From Ga0077527 sp038144955 (GTDB lineage: Bacteria; Pseudomonadota; Gammaproteobacteria; Burkholderiales; SG8-41): DNA of 64,000 bases. Positions 7,636 through 16,515 of the stretch are shown in pieces; the first letter of the stretch is position 1; every line of letters begins with the position of its first letter. Both the position numbers and the translations under genes were made by a program. Location of the stretch: assembly GCA_038144955.1 (NCBI GenBank), contig JAYQOT010000002.1, positions 11,485 to 75,484 of the forward strand. The letters run 5' to 3'. Under the pieces are notes generated by a model. The model did no database searches. It worked only from the letters and a program-made list of their open reading frames with translations, and was not told the DNA's origin.

Positions 7636-8997
7636 ATGAAGCTGACGCACGGCCTGCGCCGCCAACTGATCGTCCAGAGCGCTATGTTCCTGGCACTGCT
7701 CGCGTTGCTGGTGGCATTACTCGCCTATTTTTCCCGTACCTATCGTGCCGAACTCGACGTGACACGAGGCGCGCGCAACACGCTGTCGCCTTCCACCCTG
7801 GAGGTTCTCAAGCAGATGCCGGATCCGGTGCTGGTCCAGGCCTACGCAGTACGCCAGGATGCGAGCGGATCCAACATCCACAAGATGCTCACGGAACGGC
7901 TGAGACCTTATCAGCGCGCAAAGCCAGATCTCGGACTGCGATTGATCGATCCGAGGGAACAACCCCGGGAGGCCGCCGAGGCCGGACTGAACACGCCCAA
8001 CGCCCTGGTCATCGAATACCATAAACGTAGCGAGCAGATACCACTCGGCGAATTCAGCGAGCAGACTTTCGCCAATGCGCTGGTAAGGCTGATGCGCGGT
8101 GCGAACAACCAGGTGCTGTGGATGGATGGCCACGGAGAACGCCGCCTGGATGGTCCGGCCAATCATGACCTCGGCAACTTCGGCCAGCGGTTGCGCGACA
8201 AGGGCTTTAACATCGGCAGCATCAATCCCGGCCTGGCCCAGGATGTTCCTGCCAATGCGGCGGTACTGATCATCACCCAGCCGCAGACCCCGCTGCAGCC
8301 GGCAGAAACCGACAAATTGCTGCGCTACATTGACCGCGGCGGCAATCTGCTGTGGCTGATCGACACCGAACCACTGCGGGGATTGCAGCCGCTCGCTGAA
8401 AAACTCGGGTTGGTGCTGACGCCCGGAACAGTTGTGGACCCGGCACTCACCCCGCGTGAAGGCCCCCCCGTGTTCTCGGTTGCCACCAACTACGCAAGAC
8501 ATCCCGTGGTAGGCACGCTGCGCAGCAACACGCTTTTCCCGCACGCGCGCCAGATTGGTGCCGATGACAATTCGGGATGGCGAGTGACCCCGTTGATCGA
8601 CGTTGCCCCGCGCGGCTGGGTCGAGGTCGGCAAACTCGATGCTCAACCGGCTTTCGACAAATCACGCGATTTCCCGGGACCCGTGAACGTGGCCACCGCT
8701 TTTGAACGTGTTGTCCGCGATCGCGAGCAACGCGTGATCGTGGTAGGGACCGGACATTTTCTCGCCAACAGTTTCATCGGCAACGGTGGAAACCTGACGC
8801 TGGGAATCGCCATGCTCAACTGGCTTGCCGGCGAAGACACCCTGGTAACCATAGATCCGCGCCCCGCTCCGGACACGCGGATCGACATCGACAGCGGACA
8901 GCTGTACCTGATTGCGTTCCTGGTGCTGCTGTTTTTGCCTGCCGTTTTCGTCGCCAGCGGTATTGCCGTCTGGTGGCGCCGGCGTCACGCACACTGA
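7636..8997 (+). CDS. GldG-like ABC-associated periplasmic protein
   Basis: 453 residues: an N-terminal helix (about 15-33, SAMFLALLALLVALLAYF), a large periplasmic region and a C-terminal helix (LIAFLVLLFLPAVFVASG) followed by WWRRRHAH. The region after the first helix (LDVTRGARNTLSPSTLEVL...MPDPVLVQAYAV) and VLWMDGHGERRLDG match the GldG/ABC-type uncharacterised transport family, whose central part resembles a class I glutamine amidotransferase-like fold. Its place directly after the ABC permease agrees. It probably forms an extracytoplasmic module of the exporter. Function of the complex is unknown. Confidence 0.82.
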   Translation: MKLTHGLRRQLIVQSAMFLALLALLVALLAYFSRTYRAELDVTRGARNTLSPSTLEVLKQMPDPVLVQAYAVRQDASGSNIHKMLTERLRPYQRAKPDLGLRLIDPREQPREAAEAGLNTPNALVIEYHKRSEQIPLGEFSEQTFANALVRLMRGANNQVLWMDGHGERRLDGPANHDLGNFGQRLRDKGFNIGSINPGLAQDVPANAAVLIITQPQTPLQPAETDKLLRYIDRGGNLLWLIDTEPLRGLQPLAEKLGLVLTPGTVVDPALTPREGPPVFSVATNYARHPVVGTLRSNTLFPHARQIGADDNSGWRVTPLIDVAPRGWVEVGKLDAQPAFDKSRDFPGPVNVATAFERVVRDREQRVIVVGTGHFLANSFIGNGGNLTLGIAMLNWLAGEDTLVTIDPRPAPDTRIDIDSGQLYLIAFLVLLFLPAVFVASGIAVWWRRRHAH

Positions 8998-9010
8998 AAC
9001 AGGCCTTGAC

Positions 9011-9874
9011 ATGAAGCGCGGCTGGTTGCTCAACATGGGCATGCTCGTGGCCGTTGTTGTTCTCGGCTGGGCCGCATGGAGCCTGCACTCCCGCAACGAA
9101 ACCGGCACCCAGCCGCTTTCCGCGGTCAGGCCGGGAATGGCCAGCCAGATCACGCTGTCACGTCCGGGGCTACCGCTGCTGCAGGTGCAGCGCCAGGGAC
9201 AACGCTGGATGCTCACCGCACCACTGCGCGCCCCGGCGGATGAGTTCCAGGTGTTGCGCATGCTCACGGTGCTCGATGCCAAGCCCGTTGCCGCTTTGCC
9301 GGCGGAACATCTGGATCGCTATGAATTGGTCAAGCCCGTGGCTATTCTTTCCGTGGACGGCATCGAATACGCATTCGGCGGCATCAACACGGTGACCAGG
9401 GAGCAGTATGTCAAGCGCGCTGACCGTATCTACGTCGTCGGCCTGCAGCACGGTGCCGGATTGCCTGCAGAACCCGCGGCGCTGATCCGGCGCCAGTTGC
9501 TGGATAACGACGAACGGCCGCACGCCATAGATATGCCCGGATTCAGCCTGTCACAGCGCGACGGCAAATGGACAGTCTCGCCCCCGTCCCCGGGAATCGG
9601 CCAGGAAGAACTGCAACGTTATGTCGACCACTGGCGCCATGCTGCTGCTGCCGCAGTCGAGGTTCACACCGGCGGCGAATCACGGAATGAAATCATCCGC
9701 ATTGCAACAACCGGGGGCAATACCCTGGAGTTCATCGTATTGCAGCGACAGCCGCAACTGGTGCTGTGGCGACGCGACAGCAGTCTGCGCTACCGTTTCC
9801 TGGAGGCGGCGGGACAAACCCTGCTGAGTCACCCTGCAAACGCGCTTAAACCAGATACAACCAGATCAAACTGA
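9011..9874 (+). CDS. DUF4340 family protein
   Basis: 287 residues with one N-terminal membrane helix (MLVAVVVLGWAAWSL, about 9-23) and a predicted periplasmic domain. DUF4340 proteins routinely follow GldG-like genes. The start is the ATG at 9011, 13 bases after the GldG stop; the frame upstream of it lies within the GldG gene. Recognisable segments are ITLSRPGLPLLQVQRQGQRW and the middle LDRYELVKPVAILSVDGIEY. No catalytic motif is evident. It probably completes the four-gene ABC exporter unit. Confidence 0.8.
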   Translation: MKRGWLLNMGMLVAVVVLGWAAWSLHSRNETGTQPLSAVRPGMASQITLSRPGLPLLQVQRQGQRWMLTAPLRAPADEFQVLRMLTVLDAKPVAALPAEHLDRYELVKPVAILSVDGIEYAFGGINTVTREQYVKRADRIYVVGLQHGAGLPAEPAALIRRQLLDNDERPHAIDMPGFSLSQRDGKWTVSPPSPGIGQEELQRYVDHWRHAAAAAVEVHTGGESRNEIIRIATTGGNTLEFIVLQRQPQLVLWRRDSSLRYRFLEAAGQTLLSHPANALKPDTTRSN

Positions 9875-9883
9875 TGAGCCGGC

Positions 9884-10702
9884 ATGCCCGAACTGCCTGA
9901 AGTCGAAACCACCCGGCGTGGCCTGATACCCGCGGTGGTAAACAGGCGCATCGTTAGTGCCACGGTGCGCCATCGCGGACTGCGCCTGCCGGTGCCGCGC
10001 GGGCTGGAGCAAAAGCTTGCAGGCTCACGTGTCGCAGCCCTCTCGCGCCGCGGCAAATACCTGTTGTTCGACTGTGGCACCGGCACACTGCTGGTGCACC
10101 TGGGCATGTCAGGCCGCCTGTGGCTGGTGGATGCAGCTACGCACCCGGAAAAACATGACCATTTCGACCTGGTGCTGGATAACGGCCGTGCAGTCCGCCT
10201 GCGCGACCCGCGGCGCTTCGGGCTGGTGCTGTGGCACACGGGAGATCCGTTGCAACATCCGCTGCTGTCCGTGATCGGACCGGAGCCGCTGACTGACGGA
10301 TTCGACGGTGCAGCCCTGCATCGCGCCACCAGAAAACGCAGCGCCGCAATCAAGGTCGTGATCATGGACAGCCACGTCGTCGCCGGGGTCGGCAATATCT
10401 ACGCCAATGAAGCCTTGTTCCGTGCCGGCATCGACCCGCGCACTGCGGCCAGGCGCGTGAGCCTCGCGCGCTGTGAAGCACTGGTCCGCGAAATCAAGGC
10501 CACCCTGACCGAGGCCATAGACGCCGGCGGCAGTTCGTTGCGCGATTACGTCGGCAGCGACGGCATGGCCGGCCATTTCCAGAACCGTTTCTTTGTCTAT
10601 GCCCGCAGCGGTGAGCCCTGCATGCACTGCGGAACAACCATCCGCGAAATCAGGCAGGCGCAGCGGGCTACCTGCTACTGCCCGGCATGCCAGAAACGCT
10701 AG
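9884..10702 (+). CDS. mutM: Formamidopyrimidine-DNA glycosylase
   Basis: Base-excision repair enzyme removing 8-oxoguanine and formamidopyrimidines, with AP-lyase activity. Starts MPELPEVETTRRGL: Pro2 is the Schiff-base nucleophile and Glu3 the general acid after Met removal. LSRRGKYLLF contains the conserved Lys, VGNIYANEALFRAGIDP is the helix-two-turn-helix region, and the C-terminal zinc finger is CMHCG-(x15)-CYCPACQ. 272 residues, normal. The start lies nine bases after the DUF4340 stop, so it may be carried on the same transcript. Converges on the ferredoxin gene with four bases between the stops and no visible terminator. Confidence 0.97.
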   Translation: MPELPEVETTRRGLIPAVVNRRIVSATVRHRGLRLPVPRGLEQKLAGSRVAALSRRGKYLLFDCGTGTLLVHLGMSGRLWLVDAATHPEKHDHFDLVLDNGRAVRLRDPRRFGLVLWHTGDPLQHPLLSVIGPEPLTDGFDGAALHRATRKRSAAIKVVIMDSHVVAGVGNIYANEALFRAGIDPRTAARRVSLARCEALVREIKATLTEAIDAGGSSLRDYVGSDGMAGHFQNRFFVYARSGEPCMHCGTTIREIRQAQRATCYCPACQKR

Positions 10703-10706
10703 GCGC

Positions 10707-10964
10707 TCAGGCAGCCTTCTGCGCGGTCAGTTTGAGATATTTCTGCTGCAACTGCTCGCGGGTCTCGCTTCGCTCCGGATCCAGTGGTATGCAATCGACC
10801 GGGCACACTTTCTGACACTGGGGCTCGTCGAAATGTCCCACGCATTCGGTACATTTATCGGGATTGATGACGTAGATTTCCTCACCGGCGGAAATGGCCT
10901 CGTTCGGGCACTCCGGTTCGCAGACATCGCAATTGATGCACTCGTCGGTGATGATCAAAGCCAT
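10707..10964 (-). CDS. 2[4Fe-4S] ferredoxin, YfhL type
   Basis: 85-residue low-potential electron carrier with two cluster motifs: CINCDVCEPECP (residues 9-20) and CTECVGHFDEPQCQKVCPVDC (residues 38 to 58), where the insert between the second and third Cys is typical of the YfhL/Alvin ferredoxin class. It follows coaD by 13 bases in the conserved rsmD-coaD-fdx order seen in many proteobacteria. Its redox partner is not shown by the context. Confidence 0.93.
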   Translation of the reverse strand: MALIITDECINCDVCEPECPNEAISAGEEIYVINPDKCTECVGHFDEPQCQKVCPVDCIPLDPERSETREQLQQKYLKLTAQKAA

Positions 10965-10977
10965 GGCACTGACTGCC

Positions 10978-11472
10978 TCACTTGCCCGGCGACTTCGCTA
11001 TCCTGGCCCGCAGATGTTTGGCGATTTTCGGCGAGACAAATTTGTCGACGTCGCCGCCAAGCATGGAAATTTCCCGAACCAGCGTCGCCGAAAGGAACAT
11101 GTATTCCTCCCCCGGGGTCATGAACACGGTTTCCACCTCGGGGTGCATCTTGCGGTTCATGCCGGCCAACTGGAATTCATAATCGAAATCCGACACCGCG
11201 CGGACACCGCGTAACACGACACGCGCGTCCTGCTCCTTTACGAAATTCATCAGCAGGCCCGAGAAACCTGCAACGGAGACATTGCTGACGTCGCCCAGCG
11301 CTTCGCGCGCCATTTCAATGCGCTCCGACAGTGTAAACATCGGATGCTTGGCACGGCTGTCGGCAACAGCCAGGACAACATGATCGAACAAACTTGCCGC
11401 CCGCCGCACCAGATCTTCATGGCCCAGCGTAATCGGATCAAACGTTCCCGGATACACCGCTTTTTTATGCAT
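10978..11472 (-). CDS. coaD: Phosphopantetheine adenylyltransferase
   Basis: Penultimate step of coenzyme A synthesis, joining 4'-phosphopantetheine and ATP. A nucleotidyltransferase fold with YPGTFDPITLGHEDLV (T/HxGH motif, residues 7-22), RGVRAVSDFDYEFQLAGMN (phosphopantetheine and ATP contacts) and FLSATLVREI, the local form of the ISSTxxR motif. 164 residues, normal. Its start overlaps the end of rsmD by eight bases. Hexameric in characterised homologues. Confidence 0.96.
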   Translation of the reverse strand: MHKKAVYPGTFDPITLGHEDLVRRAASLFDHVVLAVADSRAKHPMFTLSERIEMAREALGDVSNVSVAGFSGLLMNFVKEQDARVVLRGVRAVSDFDYEFQLAGMNRKMHPEVETVFMTPGEEYMFLSATLVREISMLGGDVDKFVSPKIAKHLRARIAKSPGK

Positions 11473-12013
11473 GTTCGGTCCGTTTCAACAATTGGTAGCT
11501 GACTTGCCCGGCACGCGCCGCGCGGACGGCTTCCCAGCCTTGGCTGTTCTCCAGCGGTCGAGCACGTTCACAGTAAACCAGCCCGCCGGCTCTCAGGCAA
11601 CCCGGCAGCAGTTCCAGCAAAGGTCCCCAGCTGTCTTCGGCGAAGGGCGGGTCAAGGAACACCACGTCGAATCGATCCTTTTGATTTTTCAGGAATTCTA
11701 GCGCATCGGCCCTGATCACTTCCACTGTGCTCGCGGCCAGTTCAGCGGCATTGGCACGCAACGCATTGATCGCCGCAGCGTCGCGCTCGACCAGGACCAC
11801 CCGCCGCGCACCGCGTGATGCGGCTTCGAAGCCCAGCGCGCCGCTGCCTGAAAACAGATCAAGGCAGTCCCGGCCGTCGAGATCCTGCCCCAGCCAGTTG
11901 AACAGCGTTTCACGAACCCGGTCCGGGGTCGGCCGCAGTCCGGGGCGGGCGGGGAAACGGATGCGACGGCTGCGAAAGACACCACCGATAATCCGCACCT
12001 CGCCGCTTTTCAT
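11465..12013 (-). CDS. rsmD: 16S rRNA (guanine966-N2)-methyltransferase
   Basis: Methylates G966 of 16S rRNA using S-adenosylmethionine. Signatures: VRIIGGVFRSRRIRFP at the N-terminus, RPTPDRVRETLFNWL, SAM motif DLFSGSGALGFEAASRGA and catalytic FLDPPF. 182 residues from the ATG at 12013. An upstream TTG at 12040 would add nine residues and overlap the protease gene, but the ATG gives the family's usual start. Next to coaD as in E. coli and most proteobacteria. Confidence 0.94.
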   Translation of the reverse strand: MKSGEVRIIGGVFRSRRIRFPARPGLRPTPDRVRETLFNWLGQDLDGRDCLDLFSGSGALGFEAASRGARRVVLVERDAAAINALRANAAELAASTVEVIRADALEFLKNQKDRFDVVFLDPPFAEDSWGPLLELLPGCLRAGGLVYCERARPLENSQGWEAVRAARAGQVSYQLLKRTEHA

Positions 12014-12029
12014 GGATGGCGTACGCCGC

Positions 12030-13376
12030 TCAACGCGCAACGCCTGCCGTTTCAGACCGGTCCTTGTCTGCGCCCACCACCACGGTCACCAGCCTGGCCG
12101 GGTCTATTTGCCGGGCAAATGCCGACTTGACGTCGTTCACCGTCACCTTTTCGACATTGCCGACAAAATCTTCCAGATAGGTAAGTGGCAGATCATAGAA
12201 ACCGATAAAACTGAGATAACCGTGGATCTTGCGGTTGCTGTCGATGCGCATCGGAAAGCCGCCGATGATGTTCTGCTTCGCCGCCTTCAGTTCGGCCTCC
12301 GTCGGCCCGTTGTCAACAAAATCGCGCAATGTCTTGCGCACCACCGCCAGTGCCGCGTCAGCCTGATCGCGCCGTGTCTGCATGCCGATGATGAACGGGC
12401 CGCGCACCTTCAGTGCGGAAAAATAGCTGTAGGCGGAGTAGGCCAGTCCGCGTTTCTGCCTGACTTCCTCGGTAATCCTCGAGACAAACCCGCCGCCGCC
12501 CAGAACGTGATTGCCGACGTAGATAGGGAAAAAATCCGGATCATCGCGGCGGATGCCGGGGGCGCCGAGCAGGATATGGCTTTGGGTCGCCGGGTGCGCA
12601 ACCACCCGGGTGATACCTTCCCGCAGCGTACTTACCACCGGCAACGCCGGGGACTTGCCATCGGCGCGCGGCAAGCCGCGCGTCAACTGCTCGGCAATGG
12701 CCTCAGCCTCTGCACGGGAGACATCGCCCATGATGGCCACCACTGCCCGTTCGGCGAGGTAATGGGTGCGATAAAACGTTTCCAGATCGCTCTGCTCCAG
12801 GCGACTGACGGTATCGACCTCCCCGCTGTCTCTCAAGGCATAAGGATGGTCACGATATACCAGCCGGTAAAACAGGCGGGATGCCTGGGTATCCGGTTTG
12901 AGGTCGGCCTCCTTCAGTGATCCGGTTAGCCGGACTTTTTCCCTTTCGATTACCGATGCAGGAAACTCCGGATTGTTCAATACGCGCGCCATCACATCCA
13001 GGGCAGGCGCTCGATGTTTCCCGTCTGACAGGGTGCGCAGCGAAAAACCGGCAAAGTCATTTTCAAAACGATTTCCCAGGGAGGCACCTACGTCGGCCAG
13101 CCGGCGCGCGATTTCGTCTTCACTCAGCCCACCTGCACCCAGTCTCAGCAGGCCGTTGGTCATCGCCGCAGCACCGGATTTTTCCGGCTTGTCATAACCG
13201 AATCCCGCCGGAAAATCGACGGACACATCAAGAATGGGCAGTCCTCGGTTGGCGACAAAAAGAACCTTCGCCCCGTTGGCAGTCCGCCAGTGCTCAATCG
13301 GCAAAATGGCATGCGCCAGCTGAACCGTCAGCAGCAGCAATGCGCCACCCACCAAGGCTGTGGTCCTAGTTGCCAT
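12030..13376 (-). CDS. M16 peptidase-like protein, non-catalytic partner
   Basis: 448 residues with a signal peptide (ending near AHA, residue 23) and the two-domain insulinase/pitrilysin fold (N-terminal segment VLFVANRGLPILDVSVDFPAG). The zinc motif HxxEH is missing: the equivalent region reads SGAAAMTNGLLRLGAGG, so it is not itself a protease. The R/Y pair motif typical of the second subunit is suggested by VRQKRGLAYSAYSYF. It overlaps the 3' end of the catalytic gene by 11 bases. Such active/inactive pairs in tandem form heterodimers in characterised bacterial M16B enzymes; that is inferred here. Confidence 0.9.
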   Translation of the reverse strand: MATRTTALVGGALLLLTVQLAHAILPIEHWRTANGAKVLFVANRGLPILDVSVDFPAGFGYDKPEKSGAAAMTNGLLRLGAGGLSEDEIARRLADVGASLGNRFENDFAGFSLRTLSDGKHRAPALDVMARVLNNPEFPASVIEREKVRLTGSLKEADLKPDTQASRLFYRLVYRDHPYALRDSGEVDTVSRLEQSDLETFYRTHYLAERAVVAIMGDVSRAEAEAIAEQLTRGLPRADGKSPALPVVSTLREGITRVVAHPATQSHILLGAPGIRRDDPDFFPIYVGNHVLGGGGFVSRITEEVRQKRGLAYSAYSYFSALKVRGPFIIGMQTRRDQADAALAVVRKTLRDFVDNGPTEAELKAAKQNIIGGFPMRIDSNRKIHGYLSFIGFYDLPLTYLEDFVGNVEKVTVNDVKSAFARQIDPARLVTVVVGADKDRSETAGVAR

Positions 13377-14754
13377 GACGTGCTCCTGCAGTTGGGGTTG
13401 CGCGCGGCTTGATGCCGTTCAGCGGCTGCGGATCAAGTATGGCCACGGTCAGCTGGTCGTCGACCAGATATTTGCGAGCCACCTCACGAACCTGGTCGGA
13501 AGTAACCAGTTGCAGCTTTTCCAGGTACAGATCGAGATCACGATAGGACAGACCGATCGACTCCATCCAGCCGATCTGCCGCGCCTGGTAAAACATCGAA
13601 TCGCGTTCATAGACCTTCGCGGCCAATGCCTGGGCCTTCACCCTGTCCAGCTCTTCCCGGGTAACGCCCTCTTCGATGATACGTCGCAGCTCGCGGCGCA
13701 GTCCGCTTTCCAGCTCCTCTACTGTCCGCCCGGCCAGCGGTGTGCCGCTGAGATAGAAAAATGCCGGTCCCCGGCCTATTCCGTCATAGCCGGCGCTGGC
13801 CGAAGAAGCCACGCGATCCGCTTTTACCAGCGTGCCCGGCAAGCGCGCGGCAGAATTTCCGCTGAGCACGCTCTCCAGCATGTCCAGGGCGTAAGGCTCC
13901 CACTGTTCAGAAGGTTTCTCCAGCCGCGGCACCCGATAGGCCATCACCAGATAGGGCTGCTCTGCCGGTGCCTTTACCGTCAGGCGCTTGATACCCAGCT
14001 GGGGCGGCTCATCCTGGGGCTTGCGCGGCGGCAGTTGTTTGCGCGGAATCGCCCCGAAATGCTTTTCGGCCAGTGCAAACACTTCGGCAGGAACCACGTC
14101 CCCCACGACCACGAGGGTTACATTGTTCGGCGCATACCACTGTTCGTAAAACCGGCGTGTGTCTTCCACTGTCAGCGTTTCGAGATCGCTCATCCAGCCG
14201 ATGATCGGATTGCGGTAGGGATGGGCGGACAATGCATTCGCGATCAGGCGCTCATAGACAATGGCACGGGGACGGTCGTCGGTCCGCAACCGCCGCTCCT
14301 CCATCACCACCTTGATTTCCTTCGCGAATTCCTCGGGTGACAGGATCAGATTGGACATCCTGTCGGCTTCCAGACGGAATGACAAAGGCAGTTCCGATTT
14401 CTGCAGGGTCTGGAAATAGGCAGTGTAATCGCGGCTGGTGAAGGCATTCTCGCGCCCGCCCGCCGCAGAGATCAGTTTGGAAAACTCCCCGGGACCCAGG
14501 CTGCGCGTGCCTTTGAACATCATGTGTTCGAGTACATGGGCGACACCGGTGGCGCCATTGTGTTCATCCATGCTGCCGATTCGATAACAGACCATGTTGA
14601 CCACAACCGGCGCCCGGCGATCGGTTTTGACGATGATGCGCAGACCATTCGCCAGTTCATGTACTGCAACGTTGTCCCCCGGCGCCGCGGCATGTGCGCC
14701 TGCCTGCAGGGCAAGCAGCCCGACCAATACCCATAATCTGATCAAGAGTTTCAT
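13366..14754 (-). CDS. M16 family zinc metalloprotease, catalytic subunit
   Basis: 462 residues, secreted (signal peptide LWVLVGLLALQAGAHAAAPG). The inverted zinc motif HVLEH lies in GVAHVLEHMMFKGT (about residues 67-80), with the downstream Glu ligand in RLEADRM. Predicted to degrade periplasmic peptides or misfolded segments together with the inactive partner encoded next. Related proteins are often called PqqL-like or zinc proteases; there is no link to PQQ here. First gene of the minus-strand run ending at the ferredoxin. The 136-bp divergent gap to ftsY (14755-14890) should carry promoters for both directions; TAGAAT at 14821 is a possible -10 for ftsY. Confidence 0.93.
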   Translation of the reverse strand: MKLLIRLWVLVGLLALQAGAHAAAPGDNVAVHELANGLRIIVKTDRRAPVVVNMVCYRIGSMDEHNGATGVAHVLEHMMFKGTRSLGPGEFSKLISAAGGRENAFTSRDYTAYFQTLQKSELPLSFRLEADRMSNLILSPEEFAKEIKVVMEERRLRTDDRPRAIVYERLIANALSAHPYRNPIIGWMSDLETLTVEDTRRFYEQWYAPNNVTLVVVGDVVPAEVFALAEKHFGAIPRKQLPPRKPQDEPPQLGIKRLTVKAPAEQPYLVMAYRVPRLEKPSEQWEPYALDMLESVLSGNSAARLPGTLVKADRVASSASAGYDGIGRGPAFFYLSGTPLAGRTVEELESGLRRELRRIIEEGVTREELDRVKAQALAAKVYERDSMFYQARQIGWMESIGLSYRDLDLYLEKLQLVTSDQVREVARKYLVDDQLTVAILDPQPLNGIKPRATPTAGARHGN

Positions 14755-14890
14755 GTTGTCCCGTTCCGGATGATTTCAGCGCCCGCCCGATTGTGGCGCA
14801 GGCTGCTCGACCCGCCCTGCTAGAATTGTAACCAATTCATTTCGCCGGTTCCGCGCACGCGGACAGGCACACACTCAGACTGCACCTTTC

Positions 14891-15859
14891 ATGTTTGGTT
14901 TCAGCAAAAAACACGAATCCGGAGCCCCCTCTTCCCCGGGCTGGATCCAACGCCTGCAGCAGGGATTAAGCCGGACCCGGGCTCGCCTGGGCGACCATCT
15001 ATCGGGAATATTCGGTGCGGGACGCAAACTGGACGAAACGGTATACGAAGAACTGGAAACCGTGCTATTGACTGCCGACGTCGGCATTGGCGCTACCACA
15101 CACCTGATCGATGCGCTGCGCCAACGGGCGCGCAAGGAAGGTTATTCTGAAGCGGCACCCTTGCGCGACAGCCTGCGCGTCGCCCTCCAGGATCTGCTGA
15201 AACCTGCGGAGCAGCCTCTCGAAGTCGACAGCCAGCGCCCGTACGTGATCATGCTGGCCGGAGTCAATGGCGCCGGCAAAACCACCTCGATCGGCAAACT
15301 GGCCCGCTACTTCCAGGGGCAGGGCAAATCCGTGCTGCTCGCTGCTGGTGACACCTTTCGCGCTGCCGCCAGGGAACAACTGGCGGCATGGGGGGAGCGC
15401 AACAACGTGACCGTCATTTCCCAGGCTTCCGGTGACGCTGCCGCAGTGATTTTTGATGCCATCAGCGCCGCGCGCGCCCGTGGTATCGACATCGTGCTCG
15501 CAGATACCGCAGGACGTCTCCCCACCCAGCTGCATCTGATGGACGAGATTCGCAAGGTCAAGCGGGTGATCGCCAAAGCACTGCCCGGTGCCCCCCATGA
15601 GGTGCTGCTGGTGCTGGATGCCAACACCGGGCAGAACGCCATCGCCCAGGTCAAGGCATTTGACGACGCCATCGGTGTTACCGGATTGATCCTGACCAAA
15701 CTGGACGGCACGGCCAAGGGCGGGGTCATTGCCGCAATCTCACATGACAGGACGGGAGGACGCAGCATTCCGGTACGTTTCATCGGCGTGGGAGAAGGCG
15801 TCGATGACCTGCGTCCCTTTGTCGCTGCTGATTTTGTTTCAGCGTTGCTTGACGCGTGA
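14891..15859 (+). CDS. ftsY: Signal recognition particle receptor FtsY
   Basis: GTPase receptor that docks SRP-ribosome complexes at the membrane. 322 residues with a short N-terminal region (MFGFSKKHESGAPSS...) rather than the long acidic A domain of E. coli, an N domain (about 20-110) and a G domain: GVNGAGKTTSIGKLA (G1), DTFRAAAREQL (insertion box), DTAGRLPTQ (G3), TKLDGTAKGG (G4) and GEGVDDLRPF at the end. Its stop overlaps the GTG start of ftsE (GTGA), the classical ftsYEX operon of proteobacteria. Confidence 0.97.
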   Translation: MFGFSKKHESGAPSSPGWIQRLQQGLSRTRARLGDHLSGIFGAGRKLDETVYEELETVLLTADVGIGATTHLIDALRQRARKEGYSEAAPLRDSLRVALQDLLKPAEQPLEVDSQRPYVIMLAGVNGAGKTTSIGKLARYFQGQGKSVLLAAGDTFRAAAREQLAAWGERNNVTVISQASGDAAAVIFDAISAARARGIDIVLADTAGRLPTQLHLMDEIRKVKRVIAKALPGAPHEVLLVLDANTGQNAIAQVKAFDDAIGVTGLILTKLDGTAKGGVIAAISHDRTGGRSIPVRFIGVGEGVDDLRPFVAADFVSALLDA

Positions 15860-16515
15860 CGCGGATCGCTCTCAGCCGCGTTTTCAAACGCTATCCCGGC
15901 GGGCATGAAGCCCTGGCTGACATTACCCTCAACATCGAAGCCGGCGAGCTGGTCTTCATTACCGGACATTCCGGAGCCGGCAAAAGCACGCTGCTCAAGC
16001 TGATCGCGGCTATTGAGCGGCCGACCGCGGGTTCAGTGATCGTCAATGGGCAGAACGTGGGGTCTTTGCGTCCGGGCGGTATTCCCTTCCTGCGCCGCAA
16101 TTTCGGACTGGTCTTCCAGGACCACAAGCTGCTGTTTGACCGCAATGCATTCGAGAACGTGATGCTGCCCCTCGACATTGCCGGTTACGACCGCCGGGAG
16201 GGTGCACGGCGTGCCCGCGCCGCACTGGACAAGGTCGGTTTGCTGCACAAGGAAAAAGCGCCGCCGATCACCCTCTCCGGTGGTGAGCAGCAAAGACTCT
16301 GCATCGCGCGGGCGATCGTGCACCGTCCGGCAATATTGCTTGCCGACGAACCCACCGGCAACCTGGATGCCGAATATGCCGCCGGCATCGGCATGCTGTT
16401 CCGCGATTTCAACCAAGTTGGAGTCACCGTGGTGCTGGCCACGCACGATGCCCAGCTTGCGGAACGGCTGCAGCCACGGCGGATCGAAATCCGCAACGGC
16501 AGGCTGGCGTCATGA
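15856..16515 (+). CDS. ftsE: Cell-division ATP-binding protein FtsE
   Basis: ATPase of the FtsEX complex, which couples divisome assembly to activation of peptidoglycan amidases through EnvC; an EnvC-like gene lies at 57325. Starts at a GTG overlapping the ftsY stop. Motifs: Walker A GHSGAGKST, GLVFQDHKLL (Q-loop), LSGGEQQRLCIARA, Walker B ILLADEPTGNLD and VLATHD. 219 residues, normal. Four-base overlap with ftsX. Confidence 0.97.
   Translation: MTRIALSRVFKRYPGGHEALADITLNIEAGELVFITGHSGAGKSTLLKLIAAIERPTAGSVIVNGQNVGSLRPGGIPFLRRNFGLVFQDHKLLFDRNAFENVMLPLDIAGYDRREGARRARAALDKVGLLHKEKAPPITLSGGEQQRLCIARAIVHRPAILLADEPTGNLDAEYAAGIGMLFRDFNQVGVTVVLATHDAQLAERLQPRRIEIRNGRLAS

Noticed and set aside
13360..14340. 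326-codon plus-strand frame opposite the M16 protease
   Set aside because: Antisense to a clear HVLEH protease; no ribosome binding site or domain.
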